Source of the DNA: Maricaulis sp039978735
Lineage (GTDB): Bacteria; Pseudomonadota; Alphaproteobacteria; Caulobacterales; Maricaulaceae
Reading direction: 5' to 3'
DNA: 64,000 bases
Assembly (NCBI RefSeq): GCF_039978735.1
Contig: NZ_JBDWAS010000043.1
Coordinates: forward strand, 1 to 64,000
The notes beneath the pieces are model-generated. The model ran no database searches, was not told the origin of the DNA, and saw only the letters and a list, made by a program, of their open reading frames with translations. Positions within the stretch are counted from its first letter, which is position 1. Every line of letters begins with the position of its first letter. The translations under genes and the position numbers were made by a program. Below, piece by piece: positions 42,500-50,323 of the stretch.

Positions 42500-42970
42500 T
42501 CAGCCGACCGGGGAGATGCCCGAAAAATCCACTTCGACGGACAGGCCGATCAGCGTGTCGCCGGGCATGCCGTCTTGTTTGAGGTCTTCAGGCTCGCATT
42601 GCGCGGCGCTGGCGTAGTTCACGACACCGCCGAGCGTGTAATCAGTACGGATCGCGTCTGAAATCGCGTCATGAATCTGATCCGCCAGGGCAAAGCGGGC
42701 TGAATCGTCCTGGCCGAGCACTTCAATGCCGACACCGAAGCGCGCCTGCACATCCCAGCTTTCCGGATCGCCCTGCAGGTATCTCCCGTCCGCGATCGGC
42801 TCGAGGTAGAGATTGACCGCGGCCTTCATGCCGGACGGCGCCACGTCTGCAGGGTTGATCAGCCGGTTATCACGAAATTTCAGCTCGACAGGAATGCCCA
42901 GCGCTTCGACGGCCGCAGTCACGACATTCCAGAGCGCGTCACGCGCCTGCCGGGCCCGGATCGGGGTCAC
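42500..42970 (-). CDS. Tail terminator protein (lambda U position)
   Basis: This 156-residue alpha/beta protein (IRARQARDALWNVVTAAVEA; WDVQARFGVGIEVLGQDD; GLSVEVDFSG) has the fold pattern and size of gpU-like tail terminators, which cap the tube and join it to the head. It overlaps the Z-like gene by 4 bp. Confidence 0.75.
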   Translation of the reverse strand: MTPIRARQARDALWNVVTAAVEALGIPVELKFRDNRLINPADVAPSGMKAAVNLYLEPIADGRYLQGDPESWDVQARFGVGIEVLGQDDSARFALADQIHDAISDAIRTDYTLGGVVNYASAAQCEPEDLKQDGMPGDTLIGLSVEVDFSGISPVG

Positions 42971-43716
42971 TGGAAACTCTCCATCTTCGAGAAATTTCGG
43001 TCGGCGACATCCTTGAATGCCTCGGTAAAGCGTCTCACACCCTCTTCGCCGATCTCGCGCTCGATACGCGCCGGATTGATCGACTTGGGCATGTTGGCCG
43101 ACGGGACGAGAATGAACATGACGACGCCATCTTCATAATTGCCCTTCTTGATCGCCGTGGGTGAAGCGCCGGTATAGCGGGTGTGGGCGCGATCCTTGCG
43201 CTTGCCGGTGCGCTTGCGAACCTTGTCCGCCACCAGCAGCGCCAGTTCCTTCCCCGGGACAGCGACATAGCGCAATCGCCCGAACCGGCGCTCGGCCTCC
43301 GTGATGGCGTGCGCCCGGCCGCGTTTCAATCGGCCGTTGGCGCCAAAAGTGCGACCTGTCTGGGGTGCATTCTGTGTCGGAATCGCGAGCCAGAAGCCTT
43401 CGCTGGACCGGATGTTGATCCCCTCGGAGAACGCCCGGACGATGTGAGGAGCGTTCGTCCACCAGGTGACGGACGGCGCTATCGACGCCTGCCCGCGCCG
43501 CGAGGGATAGACCTTGGACCGCCAGGTCCGGGCCACACGTGGCCCGAGGCCGCGCTCGGTATCGCTGCGCAGTTTGCGCTTGCCCCAGCTCTCCACGGAA
43601 TCGGCGGCCGCCATCGCGGCCTGGGCCAGTTCCTCGAGCGTTGCATCGTACTCAGCCGACAGGGAACCGACGATGTTCACATCGATGGAGAAGCCCTTGG
43701 CATCGAACACAGACAT
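42967..43716 (-). CDS. Tail completion protein (lambda Z position)
   Basis: This 249-residue basic protein (LAQAAMAAADSVESWGKRKLR; VARTWRSKVYP; THR-rich ADKVRKRTGKRKDRAH) resembles DUF6441-like neck proteins. Position between FII-like and U-like genes suggests the Z role in tail completion. It is longer than lambda Z (192). The family name is tentative. Confidence 0.75.
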   Translation of the reverse strand: MSVFDAKGFSIDVNIVGSLSAEYDATLEELAQAAMAAADSVESWGKRKLRSDTERGLGPRVARTWRSKVYPSRRGQASIAPSVTWWTNAPHIVRAFSEGINIRSSEGFWLAIPTQNAPQTGRTFGANGRLKRGRAHAITEAERRFGRLRYVAVPGKELALLVADKVRKRTGKRKDRAHTRYTGASPTAIKKGNYEDGVVMFILVPSANMPKSINPARIEREIGEEGVRRFTEAFKDVADRNFSKMESFQ

Positions 43717-43719
43717 GGA

Positions 43720-44085
43720 TCAGCCTTTCAGCTCGACGAGGTCGATCATCCATTCACCATTGTCCGAAACTGGGGCGGCATCGACGGTGAACCGCTGGCC
43801 GTTGGGGCGTGCGAAGACGCCGCCACGCACCGGCGATACTCCGGCCGCGGCCAGCTTTTCGTCAGCCAGGAGCACCTTGCCGATATAGCGGGGCGCCGTG
43901 ATCCGCCCCGTGCCCGGAATGCCGGTATCGTACCCGCCGGCCGATACTTCGGCCTCCAGGATCACCTGCACGCCTTCGACGCTGCCGCCACCAGGCGGCG
44001 CGTAGGTCATAACCTCGCCGAACTGGCGATAGATCAGCGGATCGGCGGCAACAAACAGGGCGCCGAAGGCGGACAGGTCTGTCAT
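43720..44085 (-). CDS. Head-tail connector protein (lambda FII-like)
   Basis: This 121-residue protein is close in length to lambda FII (117) and is beta-rich (RQFGEVMTYAPPGGG; RPNGQRFTVDAAPVSDNGEW). It would form the head side of the tail attachment site. It lies 3 bp upstream of the Z-like gene. Confidence 0.8.
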   Translation of the reverse strand: MTDLSAFGALFVAADPLIYRQFGEVMTYAPPGGGSVEGVQVILEAEVSAGGYDTGIPGTGRITAPRYIGKVLLADEKLAAAGVSPVRGGVFARPNGQRFTVDAAPVSDNGEWMIDLVELKG

Positions 44086-44088
44086 GGA

Positions 44089-44469
44089 TCAGACGCGCTC
44101 GAGCTCGCCGGACGCCACACGGGCCGCCGCGCGGGAATTGGCGAGGCGGATTTCCGCGCCGGTTTTGACCACGCGATAGCGGCCGACACCGGAAGCGACC
44201 GTTACCGGCGCCGGCGCATCAGCCGCTGCGTCGGGCGGCGCGGCGGCGGTGCCGTCACCCTCGCCGGCCGGTGTCTCTGCCGTGGTTTCGGCTTGGGCTT
44301 CAGCCTGGCCATCGGCATTGGCGTCGGCATCGGACTTATCGCCGGCCGGCGGCGTGGCGGCCTGATCGTCAGTCTCCAGGCCCGGATCCACTTCAGTGTT
44401 CGCCGCGCCGGCCGCCTTGGGTTTATCGGCTTTGGCGGGCGCCTTGCCCGCACTCTTCTTTGTCTTCAT
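44089..44469 (-). CDS. Head accessory protein (lambda FI position)
   Basis: This 126-residue protein starts at MKTKKSAGKAP (ATG 44469, GGGAG upstream). A Lys-rich tip, a long Ala/Asp/Glu low-complexity linker (about 25-90) and a small folded C-terminal domain (VGRYRVVKTGAEIRLANSRA) follow. Lambda FI has a similar size and stimulates packaging; shared function is inferred from position and architecture. Confidence 0.72.
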   Translation of the reverse strand: MKTKKSAGKAPAKADKPKAAGAANTEVDPGLETDDQAATPPAGDKSDADANADGQAEAQAETTAETPAGEGDGTAAAPPDAAADAPAPVTVASGVGRYRVVKTGAEIRLANSRAAARVASGELERV

Positions 44470-44554
44470 GGGGAATCTCCCGTCTGGCACCCGTCACAAG
44501 GCCATAGGCCCTCGACTGAAGCCCTGGCCGGATGCGCACCCAGGACTTGAGAAG

Positions 44555-44581
44555 AGGGCCGGCGAACACGCCGCCGGCCCT
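44555..44581 (-). terminator. Hairpin after the major capsid gene
   Basis: A 10-bp stem AGGGCCGGCG / CGCCGGCCCT with a 7-nt loop lies 24 bp past the capsid stop; on the minus strand it is followed by CTTCTC rather than a pure T run. It may attenuate transcription or protect the capsid mRNA. Confidence 0.65.
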
Positions 44582-44604
44582 TGTGAGTTGGGGAGGTTCA
44601 GGGA

Positions 44605-45675
44605 CTAGCCCGGATCAGCAATATCCTTGCCCAGGACCAGGAGTTCGGGGCGTTTCACATACGGCGTCGGATTGGACTCGGTGTAGATCTCCACGCCCTT
44701 GCCGTGATCCAGCTCCTTTGCCGAGGCAAACAGCTGGAAGAAGCCGCCGAAGTCCGGATCCGATTCCAGCGACGGAGGCGTGTTCACCTCCATCATCGTG
44801 TCGGGCGGCGAGAAGGCCGTGCGGAACGTGTCCATGGTGCCGTTCGGGAAGAAGTGAGCATCCCCGGCCGTCACACAATCAACCGCACCCGACTTGAGCG
44901 GCGCCTTGCCCTTGTATTCGATCAGCTCGATCTGGCCGCTGAAGTCGAACTTGCGGCCCCAGTTGCCGCCCCGCGTGTCGCGATCCGGCTTGTGCAGAGC
45001 CATGGCACCCTGGTGCTGCAGATAGTATTTCTCGACCTTGGGATGCTGAACAAAGCGATTGAAGAACCGGGTCGAAACAATGCCGGTCACGCCGGTCATG
45101 ATCTCGCCGTTGAGGTTGCGGCCGATCGCGTCGCCAACCTGTTCACAGGCTTCCAGCACGTCAGCGTCTTCATTGGTGAGATCGAAGTAAACCGTCTCCT
45201 GCTCCTTGCCGAAGAAGGCGTGCATGTCGAGCAGCACCGTGGTGCCGTCGCCGTCCAGGATCTTGCCCTTGAGGGCCCCCAGACGCAGCCACTCGATCGT
45301 CTGGTAATGATCGCGTGCCAGCCGCGCGAGCTTTTCGGCCAACACCTGGTCGACCGACTCGTCGACCTTTTCGCGGCCCAGAACCCGCAAGCGGTCCTGA
45401 ACATCGGCCGGCCGGATCACATCGGGCTTTTCGAAATGCGCGGTGGTGAAAGTGCGGGTCTTGCCACGCGGACGGTCATTGCGATCCTGCGGGCCGCCGC
45501 TGCGCTCGGTGCTGTTGAGCACCACGACACCCTCTTCATTCTCGCGGATCTCGACCGTGGTCGAACCGATCGGCTCGTCTTCAAACAGGCCGAGCGCACC
45601 GACGAGGCCAAACATGTTGGGCACGCGGTTGATCTGGGTGGTCAGCGCCGTGCTGTTGTAAAGAAAATCGAACAT
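44605..45675 (-). CDS. Major capsid protein (lambda E-like)
   Basis: This 356-residue protein (MFDFLYNSTALTTQINRVPN start) is similar in length to lambda E (341). Segments NMFGLVGALGLFEDEPIGSTT, RPADVQDRLRVLGREKVDE near 90 and ELLVLGKDIADPG at the end fit the gpE-type HK97 fold. Hairpins flank the gene, consistent with high expression relative to neighbours. Confidence 0.88.
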   Translation of the reverse strand: MFDFLYNSTALTTQINRVPNMFGLVGALGLFEDEPIGSTTVEIRENEEGVVVLNSTERSGGPQDRNDRPRGKTRTFTTAHFEKPDVIRPADVQDRLRVLGREKVDESVDQVLAEKLARLARDHYQTIEWLRLGALKGKILDGDGTTVLLDMHAFFGKEQETVYFDLTNEDADVLEACEQVGDAIGRNLNGEIMTGVTGIVSTRFFNRFVQHPKVEKYYLQHQGAMALHKPDRDTRGGNWGRKFDFSGQIELIEYKGKAPLKSGAVDCVTAGDAHFFPNGTMDTFRTAFSPPDTMMEVNTPPSLESDPDFGGFFQLFASAKELDHGKGVEIYTESNPTPYVKRPELLVLGKDIADPG

Positions 45676-45753
45676 GAGTTCGGGTCCTTTCGTCCTAAGG
45701 AGCCGCGGCCCCGGACAGCCGGGACCCGGATCTCACAGATTGTTTGGGAGAGA

Positions 45754-45777
45754 ACGGCCGGCGCGAACGCCGGCCGT
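45754..45777 (-). terminator. Hairpin between decoration and capsid genes
   Basis: A perfect 10-bp stem ACGGCCGGCG / CGCCGGCCGT with loop CGAA lies 9 bp past the decoration-protein stop. There is no clear T tract, so it is more likely an mRNA-stabilising or attenuating element than a full terminator. Confidence 0.55.
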
Positions 45778-45785
45778 CAGGCGGG

Positions 45786-46478
45786 TCAGGAAACGTCGAC
45801 CACGTGGATGCCCAGAGCCACCAGCTGGGCTTCGATTGCGGCCTTCTGGGCGGCGGTGGCGCCGGACGGATAGACCAGGCGCTGGCGCGCCACTTCGGCC
45901 GGCCCCTTGACCAGGGCCGCAACACGGCCATCGGCACCATCGGCCGCTTCAGCCTTGCGCAGGCAAACGCCTGCTACACGGCCGCCGCCATCGACCGCCG
46001 TCAGGTCGAGGGCAATCGCCTTGCCGGCCGCCGACGTGACCGAGATGGTGAACCCATCGCCGATGTCGAATTCGGTGGTCGGCGTGTCGGTGCCGATGGT
46101 GAAGGCAATGGCGCCATTGTCGTATGCCACACCCTCGACGGCATCGGCCAGGCGATAGCCATCCGGGTCATAAACGGCGAAGACCGCCGCGCCATTCGAC
46201 TCGGTGATGCATTCGGCCGAATAGTCGCCCACGATGGCATTGGCCTTCAGCGCGACACCCGACAGGATGCCCGCGCCGACATTTCCGGCATTGGCCGCGC
46301 CGGCGATTGCCAGCGACGCCGTGAGGCCGAGAATGGTGCCGATGGCGATGGACCGCACGGCGCCGGAGCCCGCCAGGAGCGGGAGCGTCTTGCGGCAATA
46401 AGTCGGGTCGAGTTCATATTTGAGGACGTCCGAGATCGACCGCGGTTCATCGTACGTCTGACCTGCAAGCAGAGACAT
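45786..46478 (-). CDS. Head decoration protein (lambda D-like)
   Basis: This 230-residue protein has an N-terminal arm (MSLLAGQTYDEPRSISDVL), gpD-like beta domain segments (GILSGVALKANAI; VYDPDGYRLADAVEGVAYDN) and a C-terminal region (LGIHVVDVS) typical of long decoration proteins. It stabilises the expanded capsid. Position between protease and capsid genes matches lambda. Confidence 0.83.
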   Translation of the reverse strand: MSLLAGQTYDEPRSISDVLKYELDPTYCRKTLPLLAGSGAVRSIAIGTILGLTASLAIAGAANAGNVGAGILSGVALKANAIVGDYSAECITESNGAAVFAVYDPDGYRLADAVEGVAYDNGAIAFTIGTDTPTTEFDIGDGFTISVTSAAGKAIALDLTAVDGGGRVAGVCLRKAEAADGADGRVAALVKGPAEVARQRLVYPSGATAAQKAAIEAQLVALGIHVVDVS

Positions 46479-46524
46479 GGTGTCAGTCCTTTCCGGCTAA
46501 CGGGTTGAAGGGTGCGCCGGGCGA

Positions 46525-47082
46525 TCAGCGCTTGGTGCGGGCCAGGACACGGTCCATGGCACGGCCCAGGCCGGCATTGCGTTCCGCATCCGGCTTGGGA
46601 TCGTCGGCCTTGCGGCCCGGCTTCACACCGCCGCCGCGGCCACGCATGGCGTCCTTGAGCGGAGAGCCCTCGCGCGTGGCGGACTTGAGGGTGCGCAGGG
46701 CCGTGGCGTAGCGCATCTCGCCGGCGGCCACGTCGGCCGCGAGCGTGCAGCCCAGGGAGGACTTGCCATCGCGTGCGGCGATGCGGCCGATCTTGCGGCC
46801 CGCGGCGGCCAGGGATTTGGGCTCTTCCGCATCCGCGGCTTCCGGATCCTCGGCATCGGTTTCCGCATCCGGATCGTCCTCGCCGTTTTCGGCATCCGGA
46901 TCCGGCTCCTCCTCTTCGGAGACTTCCTCCTGGTCCTCGCCCTCGCCCTTCGGCGCGGCGGCCGAACCGTCGGAACGCGGCGGCTTGACGGAGACACCCA
47001 GAGACTGCAGGCGGGCAATCGCCTTTGCGTCCCCTTTCGCGGCTTTGGCACGCAAGGCCGCGATCTCGGCTTCGATACTCAT
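46525..47082 (-). CDS. Nested capsid scaffold protein (lambda Nu3-like)
   Basis: An in-frame ATG at 47082 (MSIEAEIAALRAKAAKGDAK) is preceded by AAAAAGGAGCTGTCG, a strong ribosome-binding site inside the protease gene. The 185-residue product is helical and acidic in the middle with a basic C-terminus (GRAMDRVLARTKR), as capsid scaffolds are. Independent translation of the C gene's end is the known lambda C/Nu3 arrangement. Confidence 0.82.
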   Translation of the reverse strand: MSIEAEIAALRAKAAKGDAKAIARLQSLGVSVKPPRSDGSAAAPKGEGEDQEEVSEEEEPDPDAENGEDDPDAETDAEDPEAADAEEPKSLAAAGRKIGRIAARDGKSSLGCTLAADVAAGEMRYATALRTLKSATREGSPLKDAMRGRGGGVKPGRKADDPKPDAERNAGLGRAMDRVLARTKR

Positions 47083-48114
47083 CGACAGCTCCTTTTTGCT
47101 GGTCGCGGCCGCGGGATCCGTTTGCGAAGCAGCGCGGCCGGAAGCCGCCTCGCTGGAAGGTGTCAGCCCGGCCAGGGCGCGGGCGGCCTCGAAGGCCTCG
47201 TCTTCATTGAGGATGGCATCGAGCAGGCCGGCGGCGACCGGATCGAGATCGCCTTCCGCGCCAGCCGTGAAGGTGCGGGCCTGCCAGCCCTTCACGGTCT
47301 CGGTTTCGATCCCGCGGCCGGTGGCGACGGCTTCGAAGAAGAAGCCGGCATGCGCATCGATCTGCGCCTGGAACATACCGCGTTCGGATTCGGTGACTTC
47401 GCGGAAGGGCGAGCCCATGTCCTTGTACTCGCCGGACTTGAACTCTTCGCGCTTGACCTTGTCTTCGGCCATCAAGCCGGACCAGTCGAACCAGCCCATG
47501 CGAACGCCGATCGAGCCAAGGCCCGCACCGCGCGGCGCGTAACAGGCATCGCAACTGGCTGCGATCTGCTGGGCAGCGGAATAGGCCATGTGACAGAAGG
47601 CCACGAGCGGCTTGCCGCCGGAGGCCTGCCGGTTGGCCTGCATCATCTCGGACAATTCGTCAGTGCCGTAGGAGAGGCCGCCCGGGCTGTCGATCAACAG
47701 CATGACGGCGGCCACCCGCTCGTCATCGTTTGCGGCCCGGATCGCCTCGGCAATGTCGGCATAGCCGGAGTTGAAGCAATCGTCCCAGAAGTCCCAATAG
47801 CCGTTGCGGGCCAGAACGCCCTGCACCTGGATCACCGCGCAATCGCGCGCCAGGTAATAGCCGTGCGGCGTCCATTCGGCCTCTTCGTGGAAACTCAGCA
47901 TCGACTCGACGCCGCCCGGTTCCCGGCCCCGCAGGACGCGCTGTGCGATATCGCCGGCGCGATCGAGCAGGCCGGGCTGGGCATCCTCGCGATAGCGCCA
48001 GTCGGCAACGCGCCCCAGGCGGCCCAGATGGTTTTCATAGCCGGCATGCAGCGCCAGCAGCACGGCGCCCTGCGAGGCATTCATGGACAGACGGCGGCGG
48101 AGTGAGCGGGGCAT
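46525..48114 (-). CDS. Prohead protease of the S49 family with C-terminal scaffold (lambda C)
   Basis: This 529-residue protein has an S49/SppA-like peptidase domain (about 80-310) with LLIDSPGG near 140, the Ser nucleophile in CHMAYSAAQQIAAS near 173, and a candidate general-base Lys in LMAEDKVKREEF near 220. The C-terminal 185 residues form a charged helical scaffold with an acidic run (EEEEPDPDAENGEDDPDAE). It matures the prohead. The scaffold is also encoded from an internal start. Confidence 0.88.
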   Translation of the reverse strand: MPRSLRRRLSMNASQGAVLLALHAGYENHLGRLGRVADWRYREDAQPGLLDRAGDIAQRVLRGREPGGVESMLSFHEEAEWTPHGYYLARDCAVIQVQGVLARNGYWDFWDDCFNSGYADIAEAIRAANDDERVAAVMLLIDSPGGLSYGTDELSEMMQANRQASGGKPLVAFCHMAYSAAQQIAASCDACYAPRGAGLGSIGVRMGWFDWSGLMAEDKVKREEFKSGEYKDMGSPFREVTESERGMFQAQIDAHAGFFFEAVATGRGIETETVKGWQARTFTAGAEGDLDPVAAGLLDAILNEDEAFEAARALAGLTPSSEAASGRAASQTDPAAATSKKELSMSIEAEIAALRAKAAKGDAKAIARLQSLGVSVKPPRSDGSAAAPKGEGEDQEEVSEEEEPDPDAENGEDDPDAETDAEDPEAADAEEPKSLAAAGRKIGRIAARDGKSSLGCTLAADVAAGEMRYATALRTLKSATREGSPLKDAMRGRGGGVKPGRKADDPKPDAERNAGLGRAMDRVLARTKR

Positions 48115-48122
48115 GGCGGATC

Positions 48123-49811
48123 CTATTCGCTACCGCCGCGCACGGCGGCGATCTGGTCGAATGAACCGGGCGCGACATTGGCGCGTTCGAAGCGGCGCTG
48201 GTCGCGCGCCCGTTCGGCGATGACTTCGTCGAGCGGCTTGCCGCGCTCTTCGGCGATGTCGGAGAATGAGGCCTGGAAATTCTCGACCTGCATGCGGTCG
48301 CCCTGGGCTTCCTTGACCGGGTCGACATATTCGCGCCGCGGCCCGATCCAGGTGCCTTTCACATAGACGTCCGGCCGCTCCATGATGTCCGGCGCACCGG
48401 GCGGCAGGGCCAGCCGTCCGTCGTAGAACGCCTCCTGCAGGATGCAGAGCAGAGCGGGCTGGGCGAAATTGAGCACGTCGACGATCCGCTCGCGCTTGGC
48501 CATGCGGAAGGCGTCATTGATGGCGGTGCGGGCCGAGGAGAAATTCTCCTTGGAGAAGTCCCGCAGCATCATGTTTGCCGGCACGCCCGCGCCAGCACCG
48601 GCCTGGACCGCGAGCGCGCCGAAGAAGTCGGCATAGGCGTTGGCCGCACGCACCTTGTCATTGATGTCGAAATTATCGCCCGGGAAGGTGCGCAACACCT
48701 TGTTGGCGTTGATGTCCGAGCCGGACGCCTCGTAAAAGGCCGCCCGGGCCTCGAGCAGTTTGTCGGCATCGTTTCCGAACAGTTCGACCAGGTATTCGGG
48801 ATCGAGGTGCGAGGAGATGCTGGCGAAGATCGTCGCGTTGATCAGGCGGGAGCGGGCTTCGGTATCGGTGGCCTCCTGGAAGGCACCGAAGCGGCGCAGC
48901 GAGGACGCCAGATCCGAGACACCCCGGGTCTGCCCGATCTCCCGGCGTCGCAGGCTGCGGAAATAGCGCGGCCGGCCGGGCGTCTCGTATCGATCGATCC
49001 AGTCGCCCTGCAGCGCCTTGACCGCCGACTTGCCGATATCGACCGGATGGGCCCGCAGGATGTGCAGGGCGATGTTGCGGCCGCGCTCATCGGTGGCCAC
49101 ACCGGCGCGGACATCTTCAGCGTCCAGCGAATAGGACGTGCCGTCCTTCAGCGCGATCTGGATGGTGCCGCCCCACCCGTCTGCCCGGCCCAGGGGATTG
49201 GCGAGGCGCGCGGGATGCACCAGTTGAATGGCCGTGTGGAAGGGGAAGCCGTCCCCGCGATCCTCGATCCAGTTGAAAAGGCCGATGCTCTCGCCGTCGA
49301 CGATGCGGTGACGCACAGACAGGTCCAGCTGCAGGTCGAAGGGCAGCGCCTCTTCGTAATCGAGCCGGAAGAGCGGATCGCCGGTCGCGCGGCGCCAGGC
49401 ATCTTCGATACTGTCGGTCAGGCGCAGGTATCGATCATCGTCCGGCGTGAGACCAAAGGCCTCCGGCGGCGGAGCGGACGAGAACTTCCAGCCGGTGCCG
49501 ACGATCAGCGACACTTTCTGTTCAACCGCGCTGTCGGCCAGCGGCTCATTGCGAACCACATCACGGACCCGGGGCAGCACCCGCAGGCGTTCGCCCAACC
49601 AGTTGCCATCGGCCGACCGGCGTGAGGCATTGCGCCCGGCAAACACACGGTCGAACGGGTCGGCCGCACGATAGGCCGTACGCCCGGCCCGGCTGGCGCC
49701 GCTGACATCCAGGGTGCCGGCGGCGGACTGGACGGCGGCGGGGCCACCGGCGGACATGACGGCGCTATACCGCGCCGCGGCAAGGCGGCGGGAGTCGGGT
49801 GACAGTCGCAC
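48123..49811 (-). CDS. Portal protein (lambda B family)
   Basis: This 562-residue protein has typical gpB features: DGNWLGERLRVLPRVRDVVRN near 68, VDGESIGLFNW near 170, AHPVDIGKSAVKALQGDWI near 255 and MMLRDFSKENFSSARTAIND near 415. It forms the dodecameric DNA channel at one capsid vertex. Length is close to lambda B (533). It lies 14 bp after the W-like gene and 8 bp before the protease gene. Confidence 0.92.
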   Translation of the reverse strand: MRLSPDSRRLAAARYSAVMSAGGPAAVQSAAGTLDVSGASRAGRTAYRAADPFDRVFAGRNASRRSADGNWLGERLRVLPRVRDVVRNEPLADSAVEQKVSLIVGTGWKFSSAPPPEAFGLTPDDDRYLRLTDSIEDAWRRATGDPLFRLDYEEALPFDLQLDLSVRHRIVDGESIGLFNWIEDRGDGFPFHTAIQLVHPARLANPLGRADGWGGTIQIALKDGTSYSLDAEDVRAGVATDERGRNIALHILRAHPVDIGKSAVKALQGDWIDRYETPGRPRYFRSLRRREIGQTRGVSDLASSLRRFGAFQEATDTEARSRLINATIFASISSHLDPEYLVELFGNDADKLLEARAAFYEASGSDINANKVLRTFPGDNFDINDKVRAANAYADFFGALAVQAGAGAGVPANMMLRDFSKENFSSARTAINDAFRMAKRERIVDVLNFAQPALLCILQEAFYDGRLALPPGAPDIMERPDVYVKGTWIGPRREYVDPVKEAQGDRMQVENFQASFSDIAEERGKPLDEVIAERARDQRRFERANVAPGSFDQIAAVRGGSE

Positions 49812-49825
49812 GGGCGGCTCCTGGT

Positions 49826-50056
49826 TTAGAGATAGATCGGGCGGCCGGGACCGGCCTCGCCAGTGAGGCGGGCACGTTCGGTGCGCAATTCGAACAGGCG
49901 CCGGCGCAGCGGCGCTTCAGGATCACTACCACCGGCGAACTGGATCTCGCGATCGCCGTGACGCATGCGTGACGGCTTGCCGCCTAAAGCGAGCTCATCC
50001 AGCGCCTCGCGGAATTTGGCGATGTCGGCATCGATCTCTTCGAGCGTGCGCGGCAT
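49826..50056 (-). CDS. Head-tail joining protein (gpW-like)
   Basis: This 76-residue protein (EEIDADIAKFREALDELALG; DREIQFAGGSDPEAPLRRRL; final GPGRPIYL) matches the helix-hairpin-helix pattern and length of lambda W (68), including the aromatic C-terminal end. It sits between terminase and portal genes, as in lambda. A CAGGAGCC ribosome-binding site precedes it. Confidence 0.83.
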   Translation of the reverse strand: MPRTLEEIDADIAKFREALDELALGGKPSRMRHGDREIQFAGGSDPEAPLRRRLFELRTERARLTGEAGPGRPIYL

Positions 50057-50082
50057 GGTCGGCTCCTGTCAGGTGACGGTTC

Positions 50083-50113
50083 GGCCGCCCGGGCACAACG
50101 CACCCGGGCGGCC
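50083..50113. other. Strong hairpin downstream of the terminase gene (1)
   Basis: Perfect 11-bp stem GGCCGCCCGGG / CCCGGGCGGCC with a 9-nt loop in the gap between terminase large subunit and gpW-like genes. There is no T tract, so attenuation, RNA processing or packaging are all possible. Confidence 0.7.
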
Positions 50114-50128
50114 ATGTTTGAAGCGGGC

Positions 50129-50144
50129 CCGGGGCATGCCCCGG
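50129..50144. other. Perfect 16-bp palindrome downstream of the terminase gene (2)
   Basis: CCGGGGCATGCCCCGG lies 15 bp from the previous hairpin. It contains no spacer, so it is more likely to matter as DNA or as an RNA dimerisation site than as a simple stem-loop. Confidence 0.65.
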
Positions 50145-50201
50145 CGGCCGGATCAATTCACCGGCGCTGCCTCGCTTCTCTCTCGGCGGGTATTAGGTGA
50201 G

Positions 50202-50233
50202 GGCGGCGGCCGGTCCGGGCCCCGGCCGCCGCC
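50202..50233. other. Strong hairpin downstream of the terminase gene (3)
   Basis: Perfect 12-bp stem GGCGGCGGCCGG / CCGGCCGCCGCC with an 8-nt loop. With the two structures to its left and the 13-bp palindrome to its right it fills a 267-bp non-coding stretch in the middle of the late operon. Confidence 0.7.
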
Positions 50234-50300
50234 GGTGCCACGGCTGAACAAGCCGCGGCCATGCTGACCAGGTGAACCCCTTGCACCCGGGCCAGCTCAC

Positions 50301-50313
50301 CGAACGCCGTTCG
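50301..50313. repeat. Copy 5 of the 13-bp palindrome (CGAACGCCGTTCG)
   Basis: Intergenic copy just past the terminase stop codon, extended by one base pair each side. Confidence 0.87.
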
Positions 50314-50323
50314 GCGCCGGTTT

